DNA from: Lateolabrax maculatus
Lineage: Eukaryota > Chordata > Actinopteri > Acropomatiformes > Lateolabracidae
Assembly: GCA_031216445.1 (NCBI GenBank)
Contig: CM062209.1
Span: 23,299,001-23,363,000, forward strand
Direction: 5' to 3'
Length of the DNA: 64,000 nucleotides
This document shows, piece after piece, positions 1-9,810 of the stretch (the stretch's first letter is position 1; each line of letters opens with the position of its first letter). A program made the translations under genes and the position numbers. Below the pieces are notes generated by a model. That model worked only from the letters and a program-made list of their open reading frames with translations, ran no database searches and was not told where the DNA came from.

Positions 1-181
1 ACATCAGCTGGACACTGCCAATGACGTGCATCAAGTAAAGTCTTTAAGATGATTTAAGATGATCCTCATCTGTTCATCAAGTAGAATGACTTCCTTTTTT
101 AACGTAGCATTGCCAACACCATTGAAACTTTATAAAAAAAGAAGGCGGAGTTGGGTGGAAATGGCTGCATTCAGTATATAA
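1..181 (+). repeat. miR-430 array fragment: linker and P2 promoter-like module
   Basis: This is the end of the tandem array to the left of composite module 1. It holds the linker ending CATCAAGTAAAGTC, the core CTCATCTGTTCATCAAGTA, a TTTATAAAAAAAG box, the GGCGGAGTTGGGTGGAAATGG block and the initiator-like GCATTCAGTAT. It is cut at the TTAA position by the piggyBac-like end. No hairpin is present. Confidence 0.85.
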
Positions 182-665
182 CCCTTGTGTTGTCCTCTGG
201 GTCGAGGTGACCCGGTGGCCGAAAATGTCCTTCTGTGTATGTAAATGTTGTTATGTATGACATTTGTGATTCTTGAAGCGGTTATCTTTTGTTTTTAGTT
301 TGTTTCTTGACAATAGGAACAGATTAAGAAACAGAATAAAGGAAAAGGATGACACAAACATATGATACATTCATATCGCAGAGCCGCTACTTTATTGTAG
401 TAGTAGTAGTAGTAGCAGCCCTCGCGTCGTCCTCTGGGTCGATGTGACCCGGCGTCCAAAAAAAAAAACATCCCTTTGTGTGAGCAGGCGTATGTGCATG
501 ACATTTGTGATTCTTGAAGCAGTCATCTTTTGTTTTCTTTTATTTTTTTTAATGATAGAAACAGAGTAAGAAACAGAATAAAGGAAATAATGACACAAAC
601 GCTTGGTATCACAGAGCCACTACTTTATTTTAGTTATCCATTGTTTTAGTTCAGTTCAGTTCAAT

Positions 666-1208
666 TCAGTTGTATACATTTCGCCGGGACCATCTCTGTA
701 TGGCGTCGCACGTGCCGACGGGGTGCGAGCAGACCTGGATCGTCTGAGCATCGTTGAAGCCGTCGTCCCAGCAGAACTCTTCCGTGCAGGGGATGAGGCC
801 GCCGCCGCCGCGTCTCAGCGCCGAACGAGGCTGGACTCTGTCCCCGTGGACTCCTTCTTGTCCCTTTTCTTCTTCTTCTTCTTCTGCTCGTGCTCCTGCT
901 TCTCCTGCTTCTCCTGCTTCTACTTTTCCTTCTACTTCTGCTCGTGCTTCTTCTGCTCGTGCTCGTGCTTCTCCTGCTTCTACTTTTCCTTCTTCTTCGG
1001 GCTCCCCGTCCACCACGTCGTACGGCCCAAAGTCGTCGAGCGCGGAGAATGGGTTAGCGCACTGCGCCTCTATCCCGGCGTGCAATTTGGCATGCAATTT
1101 GGCGTACCTGACGACAAACTCGGGGCCGTAGAGCCGGCACTGATCCGGAGACATGCGGATGAACTGGTTAAAGTTGTCAAAGTGGTCGACGAAAGCGTAC
1201 ATTCCCAT
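666..1208 (-). CDS. Unidentified 180-residue open frame in composite module 1
   Basis: I do not recognise this protein. Residues 1-65 are non-repetitive and rich in aromatic residues (MGMYAFVDHFDNF, then ALDDFGPYDVVDGEPEEE). The middle is a low-complexity Glu/Ala/Gly run of KVEAGEA-type units, followed by a poly-Glu stretch. The last 45 residues contain several cysteines (IPCTEEFCWDD, QVCSHPVGTCD). The same frame lies in the other three composite modules with in-frame length changes confined to the repeat. Because the copies are recent duplicates, their similarity is not evidence of selection. It does not resemble a piggyBac transposase core. It could be a captured host fragment or a chance frame in GC-rich repeats. 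Confidence 0.3.
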   Translation of the reverse strand: MGMYAFVDHFDNFNQFIRMSPDQCRLYGPEFVVRYAKLHAKLHAGIEAQCANPFSALDDFGPYDVVDGEPEEEGKVEAGEARARAEEARAEVEGKVEAGEAGEAGARAEEEEEEKGQEGVHGDRVQPRSALRRGGGGLIPCTEEFCWDDGFNDAQTIQVCSHPVGTCDAIQRWSRRNVYN

Positions 1209-1788
1209 GGCTACTAGGCACTTGCAGAGCAGAGGGTCACGTCTTTTTTATTTTTATGCTCCCAGAGACGTTCATGTGGTCTCCAGGCAAACCGCTGCTG
1301 CTGCTGCTGCTGCTGCTGCCACCTCCTCATCATTATCATTTCTTCAGCCCCATTCCTCATCTTGATTTCTGTTGCGCGAGTCATCATCTGCTTTTGAACA
1401 TTTTCCCACTATAGGGGATTTTATGTGTGACTCATCCCCTTCTTCTTCTTCTTCTTCTTCTTCTTCCTCCCCACGAGCGTCGGGCCTCCGCGACCCGTCA
1501 CTCCTCTCCTTCCACTCGTCCTTCCCCTTGTCCTCCTTCTTCTTTTTCTTCTTCTTCTTCTTCTTCTTCTTCTCACTGTCACTCTCGCCGCCTCCGCACG
1601 CTCTTGTGCCTCCTGCTGGCAGGAATGTGCACATAGCTGCCTGAACTGGACGGTTTTTCTTTCACGGCCACAAGGAGCCAGTGTTCTTCTCCTGGAGTTA
1701 CACTGGGAGCCAGTGTTCTTCTCCTGGAGTTACACGGAAATCGATTTTTAAAAGACCCCCCCTCACCCACGTTTCTCCCGCGAGCAGC

Positions 1789-2260
1789 GGGCCTCCGTGA
1801 CCCGACGATGCGTGGCCCCTCCACTTTCCACTCGTCCTTCGCCTCGTCCTTCTACTTCTTCTCCTATTTCCCCTCTCCTCTTCGCCTTTCACGTTGTCCC
1901 TCCGCACGCCCTCATTCCTCCCAGCGCACGACCGGCCTCCGTGACCCGACGAGGCGTGGCCCCTCCACTTTCCACTCGTCCTTCGCCTCGTCCTTCTACT
2001 TCTTCTCCTTCCTTCGCAACGTCCTTCTACTTCTTCTCCTTTTTTTCCCTCTCCTCTTCGCCTTTCTCGCTGTCCCTCCGCACGCCCTCGTTCCTCCCGG
2101 CGCGCGGCGGGCCTCGGCGGCCCGACGAGGCGTCGCCCCTCCACTTTCCCATCGTCCTTCGCCTCGTCCTTCCACTTCTTCTCCTTTTTTTTCTCTCCTC
2201 TTCTCCTTCTCACCCTCGTTCCTCCCAGTGCCTGGCGGGCCTCGGCGACCCGGCGTCACG
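1789..2260. repeat. GC/pyrimidine-rich minisatellite, four diverged units
   Basis: Units start with GGGCCTCCGTGACCCGAC or GGGCCTCGGCGACCCGG at about 1789, 1930, 2105 and 2232. They continue through a CCACTTTCC...CGTCCTTCGCCTCGTCC pyrimidine tract. Unit number differs between the composite modules; copy 2 has fewer. Confidence 0.75.
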
Positions 2261-2608
2261 GTGGCTATCTTTGTGTATTTCTGCGTGCATTTCTGCCCTT
2301 CGCTTGAATGCGAAGGATAAGTCATTTCAGAGGGTAATACTGTACTTTTTACTCCACTACATTTGTGATTGTTATTGTGATAAGTTTGCAGATTCCGATT
2401 TTACATTGAAAAAACGTGATGGTTTCATAGACTAGGATGCAGTATAATACATGAAAAGTTTGTTTTCTTAAAAACATATCCTATAATGATGTAACACTGA
2501 CAGGGGCCACAGACTGTCGACTTAAACAGCGCAATCAGTAATCTGTTGAAGCAGGGCCACGGAAGCGAAAGACTACGTGGCGCCGTTCCTTTTTTCAAGG
2601 CAAACATG

Positions 2609-2634
2609 CTTTGGTTTCAATGCAGTAAGTGCTT
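2609..2634 (+). pseudogene. mir430: miR-430 variant E, left part, split by the endogenous retrovirus
   Basis: The loop and first nine bases of the mature arm (TAAGTGCTT at 2626-2634) are present, and the next base is the TG of the retroviral LTR. The rest resumes at 11610. The 5' arm was already absent, because composite module 1 abuts the loop. Confidence 0.9.
2631..2634. repeat. Target-site duplication GCTT, left copy
   Basis: GCTT directly precedes the LTR and is repeated at 11610-11613 directly after the other LTR. A 4-bp duplication is the gammaretrovirus-type pattern. Confidence 0.9.
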
Positions 2635-3093
2635 TGTTGTATCTTCTGTAGCGATGATGTGATGATGATGAAGAAATCTCCGCTGACACCGACTTAGTTG
2701 TATAAAAAGGTTTATTACAAAAAGTGCAGCGTCAAAACAAGCACCATGGATTGCCTGTGAGAAGATCCGAAGCCAATGTGAATCTCCTCCGTTTTCCACT
2801 CAAACTACACCTTTTAAAGCCTCATGGTATAGCTAATGTGTGGTGTCAAGATAGGCTCAGAGCCAACCTCATAACCATATATGGCTATTTTTACAAAAAG
2901 GGAAGGTGTGAACATATGGTTCATGTTAAAACTGATCTCCTCTCTTTGGGACTTTAGAAAAACAACCCCCAAGGGGCTCCCATCTATGAAATAAGCCAGA
3001 CCTTTGACATAGGCTTATCTAAACATTGGATCCACACAAGTATGTAAACATTGGATCCACATGGTAGAGACATCTCTCAGCTCAGACACCTCA
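2635..3093 (-). repeat. 3' LTR of the minus-strand endogenous retrovirus
   Basis: This 459-bp LTR has TG...CA ends and is identical by eye to 11151-11609. On the minus strand it holds an AATAAA polyadenylation signal near 2710-2716. Identical LTRs imply recent insertion or recent gene conversion. Confidence 0.95.
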
Positions 3094-3107
3094 TATTTCC
3101 CCCCTTC
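3094..3107 (-). other. Polypurine tract
   Basis: On the minus strand GAAGGGGGGAAATA abuts the TG of the 3' LTR, as expected for the plus-strand DNA primer. Confidence 0.85.
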
Positions 3108-3226
3108 GAGACTACACAGAGTCTCGAAAAACAAAAGAATAAAACATGCATAAATATAATTGTGATAGAAATAACAATTCCCCCTACATCTGCTTTCTAG
3201 AGCATTACTTTTACCATTCTACAACT

Positions 3227-3598
3227 TTATGGAGTGTGAGAGCGAAAAACCTGTCCGGCAGCCATCTTCCCTAAAATATCCATCAAACAATCTAGACAGG
3301 AAAATTCTCTCACGGTCCCTCTGCCTTGGGCAACCACACATGGCACTCCAAACCAATTAAAAAGAGGAATTTTAATAATTTGTATAGGGATATAACTTAA
3401 GCAAATACATGTGAAAACCTCAGAAATAAAATCAAAACAATGTCCAAATTCAGGCCAGTCGCCCCGTCGCACCTTCCAATGGACCTTTCCCTGCCTAGAC
3501 CCAATTTCCCTAAGCGTTAAGGAAAAAAAGAAAACATCTGAGGTCTCAATATACTCACTCAATATCAGAAAACATCCTTCTCCAAACAATTGGTACAA
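3227..3598 (-). CDS. Possible accessory open frame downstream of env
   Basis: This 123-residue frame lies between env and the polypurine tract, the usual place for retroviral accessory genes. I do not recognise it. It has aromatic and hydrophobic stretches (SDVFFFSL; the LSYIPIQIIKIPLF segment) and scattered cysteines. The rest of this 0.9-kb region (3108-4044) is AT-rich and shows nothing else. A chance frame is equally possible. Confidence 0.25.
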   Translation of the reverse strand: MYQLFGEGCFLILSEYIETSDVFFFSLTLREIGSRQGKVHWKVRRGDWPEFGHCFDFISEVFTCICLSYIPIQIIKIPLFNWFGVPCVVAQGRGTVREFSCLDCLMDILGKMAAGQVFRSHTP

Positions 3599-4044
3599 AG
3601 AAAATATTATAAAAGTTTAGTATCATTCATGCAATATCATATAAAAAACATAAAAATATATATCACACTGCAACTCCTCAGCAGCGTCGACTCTCAACGT
3701 AGTGTCGATGACGTATTGAATCTGAACATTTTGTCAGTGTCCTTGTTCAGAATCCTTCAGTCCATTGTGATTGTCCATTTTTGAGTGTCTGAATCCCTTT
3801 AGCATATCTTTCCCCCAATGTCCTTCTGGAAGGAAAGAAAAAACAACCAGTATCTTTTGCAAAACAACAAATGCAAATCAATCATCACATACAAAAGTGA
3901 ATGTGAATAATCACAACATCATATCATTCCATTTTATGATTCACATTTTCCCATTTCCCCCCTTTAATCATATCATCCAGTATAACTACTAGATATCAAC
4001 ACAATAATAGAAATAGATGTTAAGATTATATCAAGATCAAACAT

Positions 4045-6705
4045 TCAATATGGATACTTTTCCACCAACTCTCCTTCTATCTCCACTTCCTCCTCATCAT
4101 CTGTGTTAGTTATCTGTAATAATGGCATCTGAGATTGATCTCCTGGCATTACAACACCAACCCATCTCAGTATCATAGCCTTTGCAAAGGTTAACAACAA
4201 CGTACAGAAACAAAACATCACACATAATGATAGAAGAACCGCCACCAAAATTTGAACCATCACTGCTCCTACTGGTCCTAATCTTCCCTGCAACCAAGCA
4301 TTTGCAGACCATCCAGCTCCTTTTGATGGGCCAAATGCATCCCTTATGTGTCTCAATGCATCTATGACACTAGTCATATTATCCGAGTTATCTGGAATCA
4401 AAGTGTAACATGCATCTCCGGTTAAATTCAAAGCAACACACAGACCACCCTGTTTGGCCAAAATATAATCAAGAGCCATATCATGCTTTAACAATGTCAA
4501 TCTGTGACTCCTCTGAGTATTAGACAAATGGTCAAACCCTCGTATGGTTTCATTAGCAAACCCCTGTAAAGTGTAAGTAATATTATCAATATGATCTGCC
4601 AAAAATGTCACACCATACCATGGAAATAATCCTATTCCCCACTTTTCTCCTAGACTTATCCTCCAATGGTAAGACTCCAACGTATGAAATTGTGCTAATT
4701 CCCTTTTCCTCCTACTTCCGGGAAAAGCACTAGACAGATCTTCATCAGGTGCTTCTCCCTTCTGCATAACAAAAACCTCATATGGGAGTTTCAGTGTTGC
4801 CATATAACAACATCCTGTCCACCCATACGGTAGAAATATATATGCCTTACTGCCACAAACCCACCAAATGTCTTTGAAATTCCCTATAGTCACATTTCCA
4901 GGCAAAAGCTGATTTTTCACCATCACAGTTCTGTGCTTTTTATGATGCGACTCATAAAAAGTCACTGGATATTCGTTATTGTCAGTCTTACGTGCACTCT
5001 TGTCCAAAGTCATCAAATATTCATCACAGTCTGATATCCCCATAAACATACCAGGTCCATTATGAGTGTTATTTGAACAAAAACAGCCGTCGGCCCTCAT
5101 AGTTGTCACATCCATCGCTTCAGGGACCGCTGTTAGCATATTTTCCTGCCGATCAAGCAAATTTATGTAAGATAATTCCTCTAACCAGGAACAATTTTGT
5201 CTAGGCCTAAACAAATGTCTTGTCAAAGTCATCAGCCTGTCTATTGGTGATCGTTGTTTATACAAAAGCCACGATAATGCATATAATTGACACACAGTAC
5301 TTAAAGGTTGAGGTACCGTCTCTAAAATCGAAGACCATGTGCCCGGTGATGGAACCTTCACCACACATGGACAATTCAATTGTCTAACCGATCTGACAGA
5401 ATGAGTCAACTGCTGAAACCACAAGTTTCTAGCTGCCCACAAATCTGCAATTTGTAATACAGAAGAATCAAATCCATATGCCTTCCATGTAGTTTCCCTC
5501 TTTTGTACAGCATGATATTGATCAGTCATATCGTCTAATATCCTATCTGAATCAAAAAACTCCTCTTCCACATCTGGAATAGTCTTCTGAGTTGTCACAG
5601 ATGAATCAACCTCATTTACTTCCACCATCTGTTCTTCAACTTCAAAAGTCCCATTATTACCATTTACATCAGGTTCTATCTTTAACATAGACTTCTGTGT
5701 TACATTTACTACTTCCTTAAATATCAAAGAAGTCCTATTAGGCGTTTGCGTCATATTTACAGAACTTGTAAACATCTGAGATGTTGTCACTGTTGTAACA
5801 CTCATCCCTTTCGAAGTCACTGCTAAAGTAGTCGCCTGGGTCGATGTATTAACATTCTTACTTGTTGTTAATTCTCCTGTTTTATCGACAGCTGTTATTA
5901 CAAGAGTCACTATTCTAACCCTGGGTTCTGATTTTGACCCCTCACTCTCAAACCGCGGATCATAAAAAGAACATCTATAATCACCCTGATCTTCCTGCTG
6001 GGTCGTATATACATAAAGACTACAATCTCCTTCAATCTTTAGCCTTCTCTTGTCATTGAGTAACACATACTTTCTCAATGATGATGTCCCTAACAGATCT
6101 AAGATCCTGCCATGATTGTCTTCCCACTGAACTCTAAATTTCCCTGTACCACTGTTCTCTCCTGTGCACTGGCATGGGAGCTGAACTGACTTTCCCAAGA
6201 TCACTTCAATCCTAGTCTTCGTAACGTTTTGGTCTGACCCTTTTTCGAACTGGTCTTGAGTGGCTTTGACCAACCGAATCTCCAAATTCTCCTGGGGCCG
6301 ATTCACAGCCCTCTTCAACCTTTGACGTTTCACACTCCACTGAAGCAGACTCTGCTGTTCCTGGGATGTGTTGAACGTCAATCTCACCAAACCTCCTTTC
6401 CTGTCTGTCAACTGCAGAGTCAGTTCTGGCATCATCAGCAATGTGCACAGAATCATCAACACCGTCCATAACATTGACAGTCTCCCCTTCTGGATTTTGA
6501 CTCTGGAGATTTTCATGCATTTCTCCTGTTGCATGTTCTCCCACAATTTCTCCCAGCTCTCTCGAGCCTTCACCATCTTGACTCTGCAGGTGTAGCACCT
6601 CCTCTCTGGGTGCTTTAACACAATGTGATAAATGATACCACGTTGGAGACCCTTTAACCTGGACCGCAGTTCCCGTACTGCGAACAACTTCAAATGGCCC
6701 TTCAC
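4045..6705 (-). CDS. env: Retroviral envelope glycoprotein with an N-terminal Ig V-like domain
   Basis: The frame encodes 886 residues with no internal stops. The first 60 or so overlap pol in another frame. The hydrophobic leader at about 78-92 suggests that translation starts at M64 or M78 of the frame on a spliced RNA. Residues about 170-250 form an Ig V-like domain: GKSVQLPC with C178, W194, and D239-x-G241-x-Y243-x-C245. Residues 250-340 are a Thr/Ser-rich stalk with many N-glycosylation motifs. The SU core contains WWVCG (615-619) and GWTGCCY (628-634). A furin-type site SRRKR lies at 664-668. The TM subunit has QGGLC...GDACY (C756, C766), where the usual second cysteine of the CC pair is Tyr. 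A membrane anchor spans about 812-840 with an acidic tail. It should mediate receptor binding and fusion. Intact by eye; expression is unknown. Confidence 0.92.
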   Translation of the reverse strand: MKGHLKLFAVRELRSRLKGLQRGIIYHIVLKHPERRCYTCRVKMVKARESWEKLWENMQQEKCMKISRVKIQKGRLSMLWTVLMILCTLLMMPELTLQLTDRKGGLVRLTFNTSQEQQSLLQWSVKRQRLKRAVNRPQENLEIRLVKATQDQFEKGSDQNVTKTRIEVILGKSVQLPCQCTGENSGTGKFRVQWEDNHGRILDLLGTSSLRKYVLLNDKRRLKIEGDCSLYVYTTQQEDQGDYRCSFYDPRFESEGSKSEPRVRIVTLVITAVDKTGELTTSKNVNTSTQATTLAVTSKGMSVTTVTTSQMFTSSVNMTQTPNRTSLIFKEVVNVTQKSMLKIEPDVNGNNGTFEVEEQMVEVNEVDSSVTTQKTIPDVEEEFFDSDRILDDMTDQYHAVQKRETTWKAYGFDSSVLQIADLWAARNLWFQQLTHSVRSVRQLNCPCVVKVPSPGTWSSILETVPQPLSTVCQLYALSWLLYKQRSPIDRLMTLTRHLFRPRQNCSWLEELSYINLLDRQENMLTAVPEAMDVTTMRADGCFCSNNTHNGPGMFMGISDCDEYLMTLDKSARKTDNNEYPVTFYESHHKKHRTVMVKNQLLPGNVTIGNFKDIWWVCGSKAYIFLPYGWTGCCYMATLKLPYEVFVMQKGEAPDEDLSSAFPGSRRKRELAQFHTLESYHWRISLGEKWGIGLFPWYGVTFLADHIDNITYTLQGFANETIRGFDHLSNTQRSHRLTLLKHDMALDYILAKQGGLCVALNLTGDACYTLIPDNSDNMTSVIDALRHIRDAFGPSKGAGWSANAWLQGRLGPVGAVMVQILVAVLLSLCVMFCFCTLLLTFAKAMILRWVGVVMPGDQSQMPLLQITNTDDEEEVEIEGELVEKYPY

Positions 6706-8827
6706 GGCGTTCGTTATACCACTTCCTTCTAAATACCTTCACAAACACCTTGTCTCCAGGTTGCACTGTGTTTTTCTTGTGCTCATCGAGCCTCTCCTGC
6801 ACCTCCTCTTTTCTTTGCCTGTCAGAAACATATGTAGATATTCTTTTATGGAATTTAGCCATATATGTAACATATGCTCGCATTTCATCTTCCAAAAGAG
6901 ACAAAGTCGGACCCTTTCCACTTGTTCGCAAACAAGGGGTTGGCATCCGTCTCCCTGTAAGCAACTCATGAGGTGTCATATGCAAATCACGCAACTCACT
7001 TGAGCGACACACCATTAATGCCAATGGAAGTGCTGCTACCCAATTTAAGCCCGTGTGTTGACAAATTTTCACAATGCGATTTTTCAAAATACCATTCATT
7101 TTCTCACAAATCCCTTGACTTTGTGGATGATAAACAGCACCAAGACGTTGTTTAATTCCCAGTTTTTGCAAAATCAATTTCACAGTCTTATCAACAAATT
7201 CTTTTCCATTGTCCGAGGATATCCGATCTGGAAGTCCCCACCTGCTTATGACTTCTCTACACAAAAACTTGGCAACTGACTGAGCATCCTTTCGCTTAGT
7301 TGGACAAGCTTCAGGCCATCGCGAAAATCTGTCCACAACGACTAACATATACCTCTTTCCGTCAACTGGTTTTATCATATCAACATAGTCAACAACTAGC
7401 TCACGCATTGGACCTCTCGGAGTTGGAATGTAACCAGGAGGAACCATCACACCTCTCCGAACATTGTTTTTCAGACAGATAGTGCATCTGCCTATGACAT
7501 AGTCAATCTGCTCAAACAAACATGGTGCCCAAAATCCATACTCCTTTGTGATCTTTCTTCTAACTTCCCCCCTTGCAACATGAGCTAACCCATGTGCTTC
7601 TTGAATCATCAGACCCAACAGGTCTGGGGGCGCTATTATCAGCCCCTCATGATTTCTCCAAAGTCCAGTAGAATCTTGTGTGGCACCACGCTCTTGCCAC
7701 AACTGTTTATCCACTGCAGATGCAGCTTCCTGCATCAGGATCACATCCCTTAGTGTGATTTTGTCTTCCAAATTCACTTCATGAGTAACCAGAAGTACTT
7801 TGCCCAATTTGTCTGCGCCCGTGACTGCTTTTGCAGCTTCATCAGCCGCGTTATTCCCCCTTGTCACTTTTGACACATCAGCTTTATGTGCTGCACATTT
7901 AGCTATCGCTATTTCTTTAGGCTTCATCATAGCATGCAACAATTTCATTATTTGAGTGTGATGCTGTATTGGATAACCATCCGTTTTCTTAAACCCTCGG
8001 TTCTTCCATACTGATCCAAACAAATGACACACATTATGTGCATATGCAGAATCAGTATATATTGTCACTCGCTTGCCTTCTGCTAACAAACACGCTTCAG
8101 TTAACCCAACAAGTTCAGCAAGTTGTGCTGACGCAGGCTGGGGTACTATTTCAGCCTTCTCAACAACAAATCCAGTTTCTTCGGCTCTTACCACAGCATA
8201 ACCAGCACTCAATTTATCACCCACACGATAACAGGAACCATCAGTCCAATACTCCAGGTCCGCCTCATGCAATGGAAGGGCTTGCAGATCAGACCTCAGT
8301 CTTGAGTATTTTTCTGCTTCCTGAACACAATCATGTGGCTCACCATCCTCCGGAGTTGGCAGATTCTCAGCCGGATTTATCGTGGTACACCTCACTAGGG
8401 TGACATCTTCCTGCTCTAAGAGCCTATGATAATCTCTAAGTCTAGGCATGGTCAATGTATATTTGCCATAATTCAAGAGATTTCTGAGACTATGATGGGT
8501 GAGGATTGTCACTGGATAACCCATAGTGACCGATGATGCCTTATCATACATCAAAAACACTCCCACCATTGCTCTGTAACACAGTGGTAACCCTAATTCC
8601 ACTTCTGAATACGCAGTAGAATAGTAAGAAATGGGTTGAGGACTTGTTCCCGTACCTGTTGGTTGACAAAGAACCGCACATGCATATCTACCCCCAGTAG
8701 AAGTAGACACATACAACAAGAAATTCTTAGAGTAATCTGGGAGCGCTAATGCTGGAGCCTCTTGCAATCTCTGTTTAATTGTCTCAAATGCCAAAAGACA
8801 TTGACTACACACACAAACAACTCTCAA
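6212..8827 (-). CDS. pol: Retroviral Pol remnant: RT end, RNase H and integrase
   Basis: The frame encodes 871 residues. Residues 11-130 match the end of RT (ALPDYSKNFLLYVS). The catalytic YxDD part is missing, so RT is broken at its 5' end. RNase H runs about 190-335, with acidic residues at WTDGS (D196), AELV (E238), TDSAY (D259) and NNAADEA (D329). Integrase follows, with an H412/H416...C448/C451 zinc motif, then D480, D539 and E575 in DD35E spacing, and a C-terminal GPFEVV module near 710. The acidic and basic tail (750-871) overlaps env. The first ten residues, before LAFETI, come from beyond the deletion junction and are not RT. The real initiation site is therefore unknown; an intact relative would make this as part of Gag-Pol. 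Confidence 0.9.
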   Translation of the reverse strand: MRVVCVCSQCLLAFETIKQRLQEAPALALPDYSKNFLLYVSTSTGGRYACAVLCQPTGTGTSPQPISYYSTAYSEVELGLPLCYRAMVGVFLMYDKASSVTMGYPVTILTHHSLRNLLNYGKYTLTMPRLRDYHRLLEQEDVTLVRCTTINPAENLPTPEDGEPHDCVQEAEKYSRLRSDLQALPLHEADLEYWTDGSCYRVGDKLSAGYAVVRAEETGFVVEKAEIVPQPASAQLAELVGLTEACLLAEGKRVTIYTDSAYAHNVCHLFGSVWKNRGFKKTDGYPIQHHTQIMKLLHAMMKPKEIAIAKCAAHKADVSKVTRGNNAADEAAKAVTGADKLGKVLLVTHEVNLEDKITLRDVILMQEAASAVDKQLWQERGATQDSTGLWRNHEGLIIAPPDLLGLMIQEAHGLAHVARGEVRRKITKEYGFWAPCLFEQIDYVIGRCTICLKNNVRRGVMVPPGYIPTPRGPMRELVVDYVDMIKPVDGKRYMLVVVDRFSRWPEACPTKRKDAQSVAKFLCREVISRWGLPDRISSDNGKEFVDKTVKLILQKLGIKQRLGAVYHPQSQGICEKMNGILKNRIVKICQHTGLNWVAALPLALMVCRSSELRDLHMTPHELLTGRRMPTPCLRTSGKGPTLSLLEDEMRAYVTYMAKFHKRISTYVSDRQRKEEVQERLDEHKKNTVQPGDKVFVKVFRRKWYNERREGPFEVVRSTGTAVQVKGSPTWYHLSHCVKAPREEVLHLQSQDGEGSRELGEIVGEHATGEMHENLQSQNPEGETVNVMDGVDDSVHIADDARTDSAVDRQERRFGEIDVQHIPGTAESASVECETSKVEEGCESAPGEFGDSVGQSHSRPVRKRVRPKRYED

Positions 8828-9504
8828 CAGAGTTCAACCACAATACTCCAATAATTAATCAAATACATTAACTGATCAGTCCGTTGCCAAGCGTCACTTT
8901 TGAAATAACTACAGCAAGTATTGCTCATAAATGCACAAGCAAATAAATGCACTCTATTAACCCCAAATTGAGAAATGTTCATATAGCACCATATATGAAA
9001 GCAAATCAATTGTATGTCATCAATAATAGCTATGAATGAATTCACATCAAAACATTTGTAAAGCAGGTGTTTGGAAAAAGAGTTTGTGGATAAAAACCGT
9101 ACTGGCCTTATTCAGACTGGATTCAGGAGTTGCACATGTTGTTATCAGCAAGCCTCAATCCATGTGATATATGGGCCGGCCAAATTCCTGCCTGCACCTC
9201 CTCCTCTTTTTCCTCCCCTTCAGCTCTCTCACGATATAGGAGAACAAAGAGAGAAACAGAAAAGAAATTCAACGTCCCATAATTCTACTAGACCATTTTA
9301 ACTGCACTATAAACAAACATACTCCTTTTTCAAACACTAAGTTACAACCACGTATTATACATTTCTATTTTTCCATTCTAACTTATTTAACTCTATTAAC
9401 CCCTTAAATTCCTCAATAATATAGGATTGTTACCCACACCTATATTAACAAAATTAAGCCTAACCTACTAATATCCCTACCGATCTTTCTACTTCAAGAC
9501 CACA

Positions 9505-9810
9505 AATGTCCTTATTGGGAGCTCATATTTAATCAATTAAAATGTCCTCTTGAAAGAGGCTCATAAGTTATTACCAATTCTGAAATATCCCCCAAAAAAG
9601 GCTCATATGTTTTAACAGAGTCAAAAACGTCCTCTATAGAAAAGGCTCATATGTTTCACCAAACTAAAGAATGTCCTTTGTAGAAAAGGCTCATAAGTTT
9701 TAACAGATTCAGGAATGTCCTCTTTAGAGGCTCATAAATTTTAGCAAACTCAAGAATGTCCGTTATAGAGGCTCATAAATTTTAGCATTAAAAACAGAAT
9801 ATCCTTCCCT
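9505..9810. repeat. 43-bp tandem repeat in the retroviral leader, about 7-8 diverged units
   Basis: Units start with AATGTCC or a variant at about 9505, 9541, 9584, 9627, 9670, 9714, 9754 and 9798, and carry AGGCTCATAAGTTT in the middle. The spacing is mostly 41-44 bases. Confidence 0.75.

Larger units (their letters stand above)
182..2608. mobile_element. Composite module copy 1: piggyBac-like end, unidentified frame, minisatellites, 5S spacer without 5S genes
   Basis: The module starts with CCCTTGTGTTGTCCTCTGGG at a TTAA-type site. The empty array reads CAGTATTTAAGATGG, and here it reads CAGTATATAA followed by the CCC end. A diverged second copy of the same terminus starts near 418 (CCCTCGCGTCGTCCTCTGGG), so two piggyBac-like ends lie in tandem. 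After these come a minus-strand open frame, a CTG run (1293-1319), TCT runs (1440-1466 and 1530-1574), a minisatellite, and spacer that precedes 5S genes in the other copies. In this copy the 5S genes are gone: sequence joins at about 2518 from the upstream spacer straight to the segment found downstream of the last 5S gene. I see no right-hand inverted terminus and no transposase. Confidence 0.7.

Noticed and set aside
182..1300. Possibility that the minus-strand frame is a piggyBac transposase
   Set aside because: No DDD catalytic core or recognisable transposase segment, and only about 180 residues. Only the terminus looks piggyBac-like.
1344..1634. Poly-Lys, poly-Ser and poly-Phe frames in the composite modules
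   Set aside because: Translations of TCT and CTT runs; no unique protein sequence.
8824..9301. Short frames in the retroviral leader as gag remnants
   Set aside because: None exceeds about 76 residues and none shows matrix, capsid or zinc-knuckle motifs.
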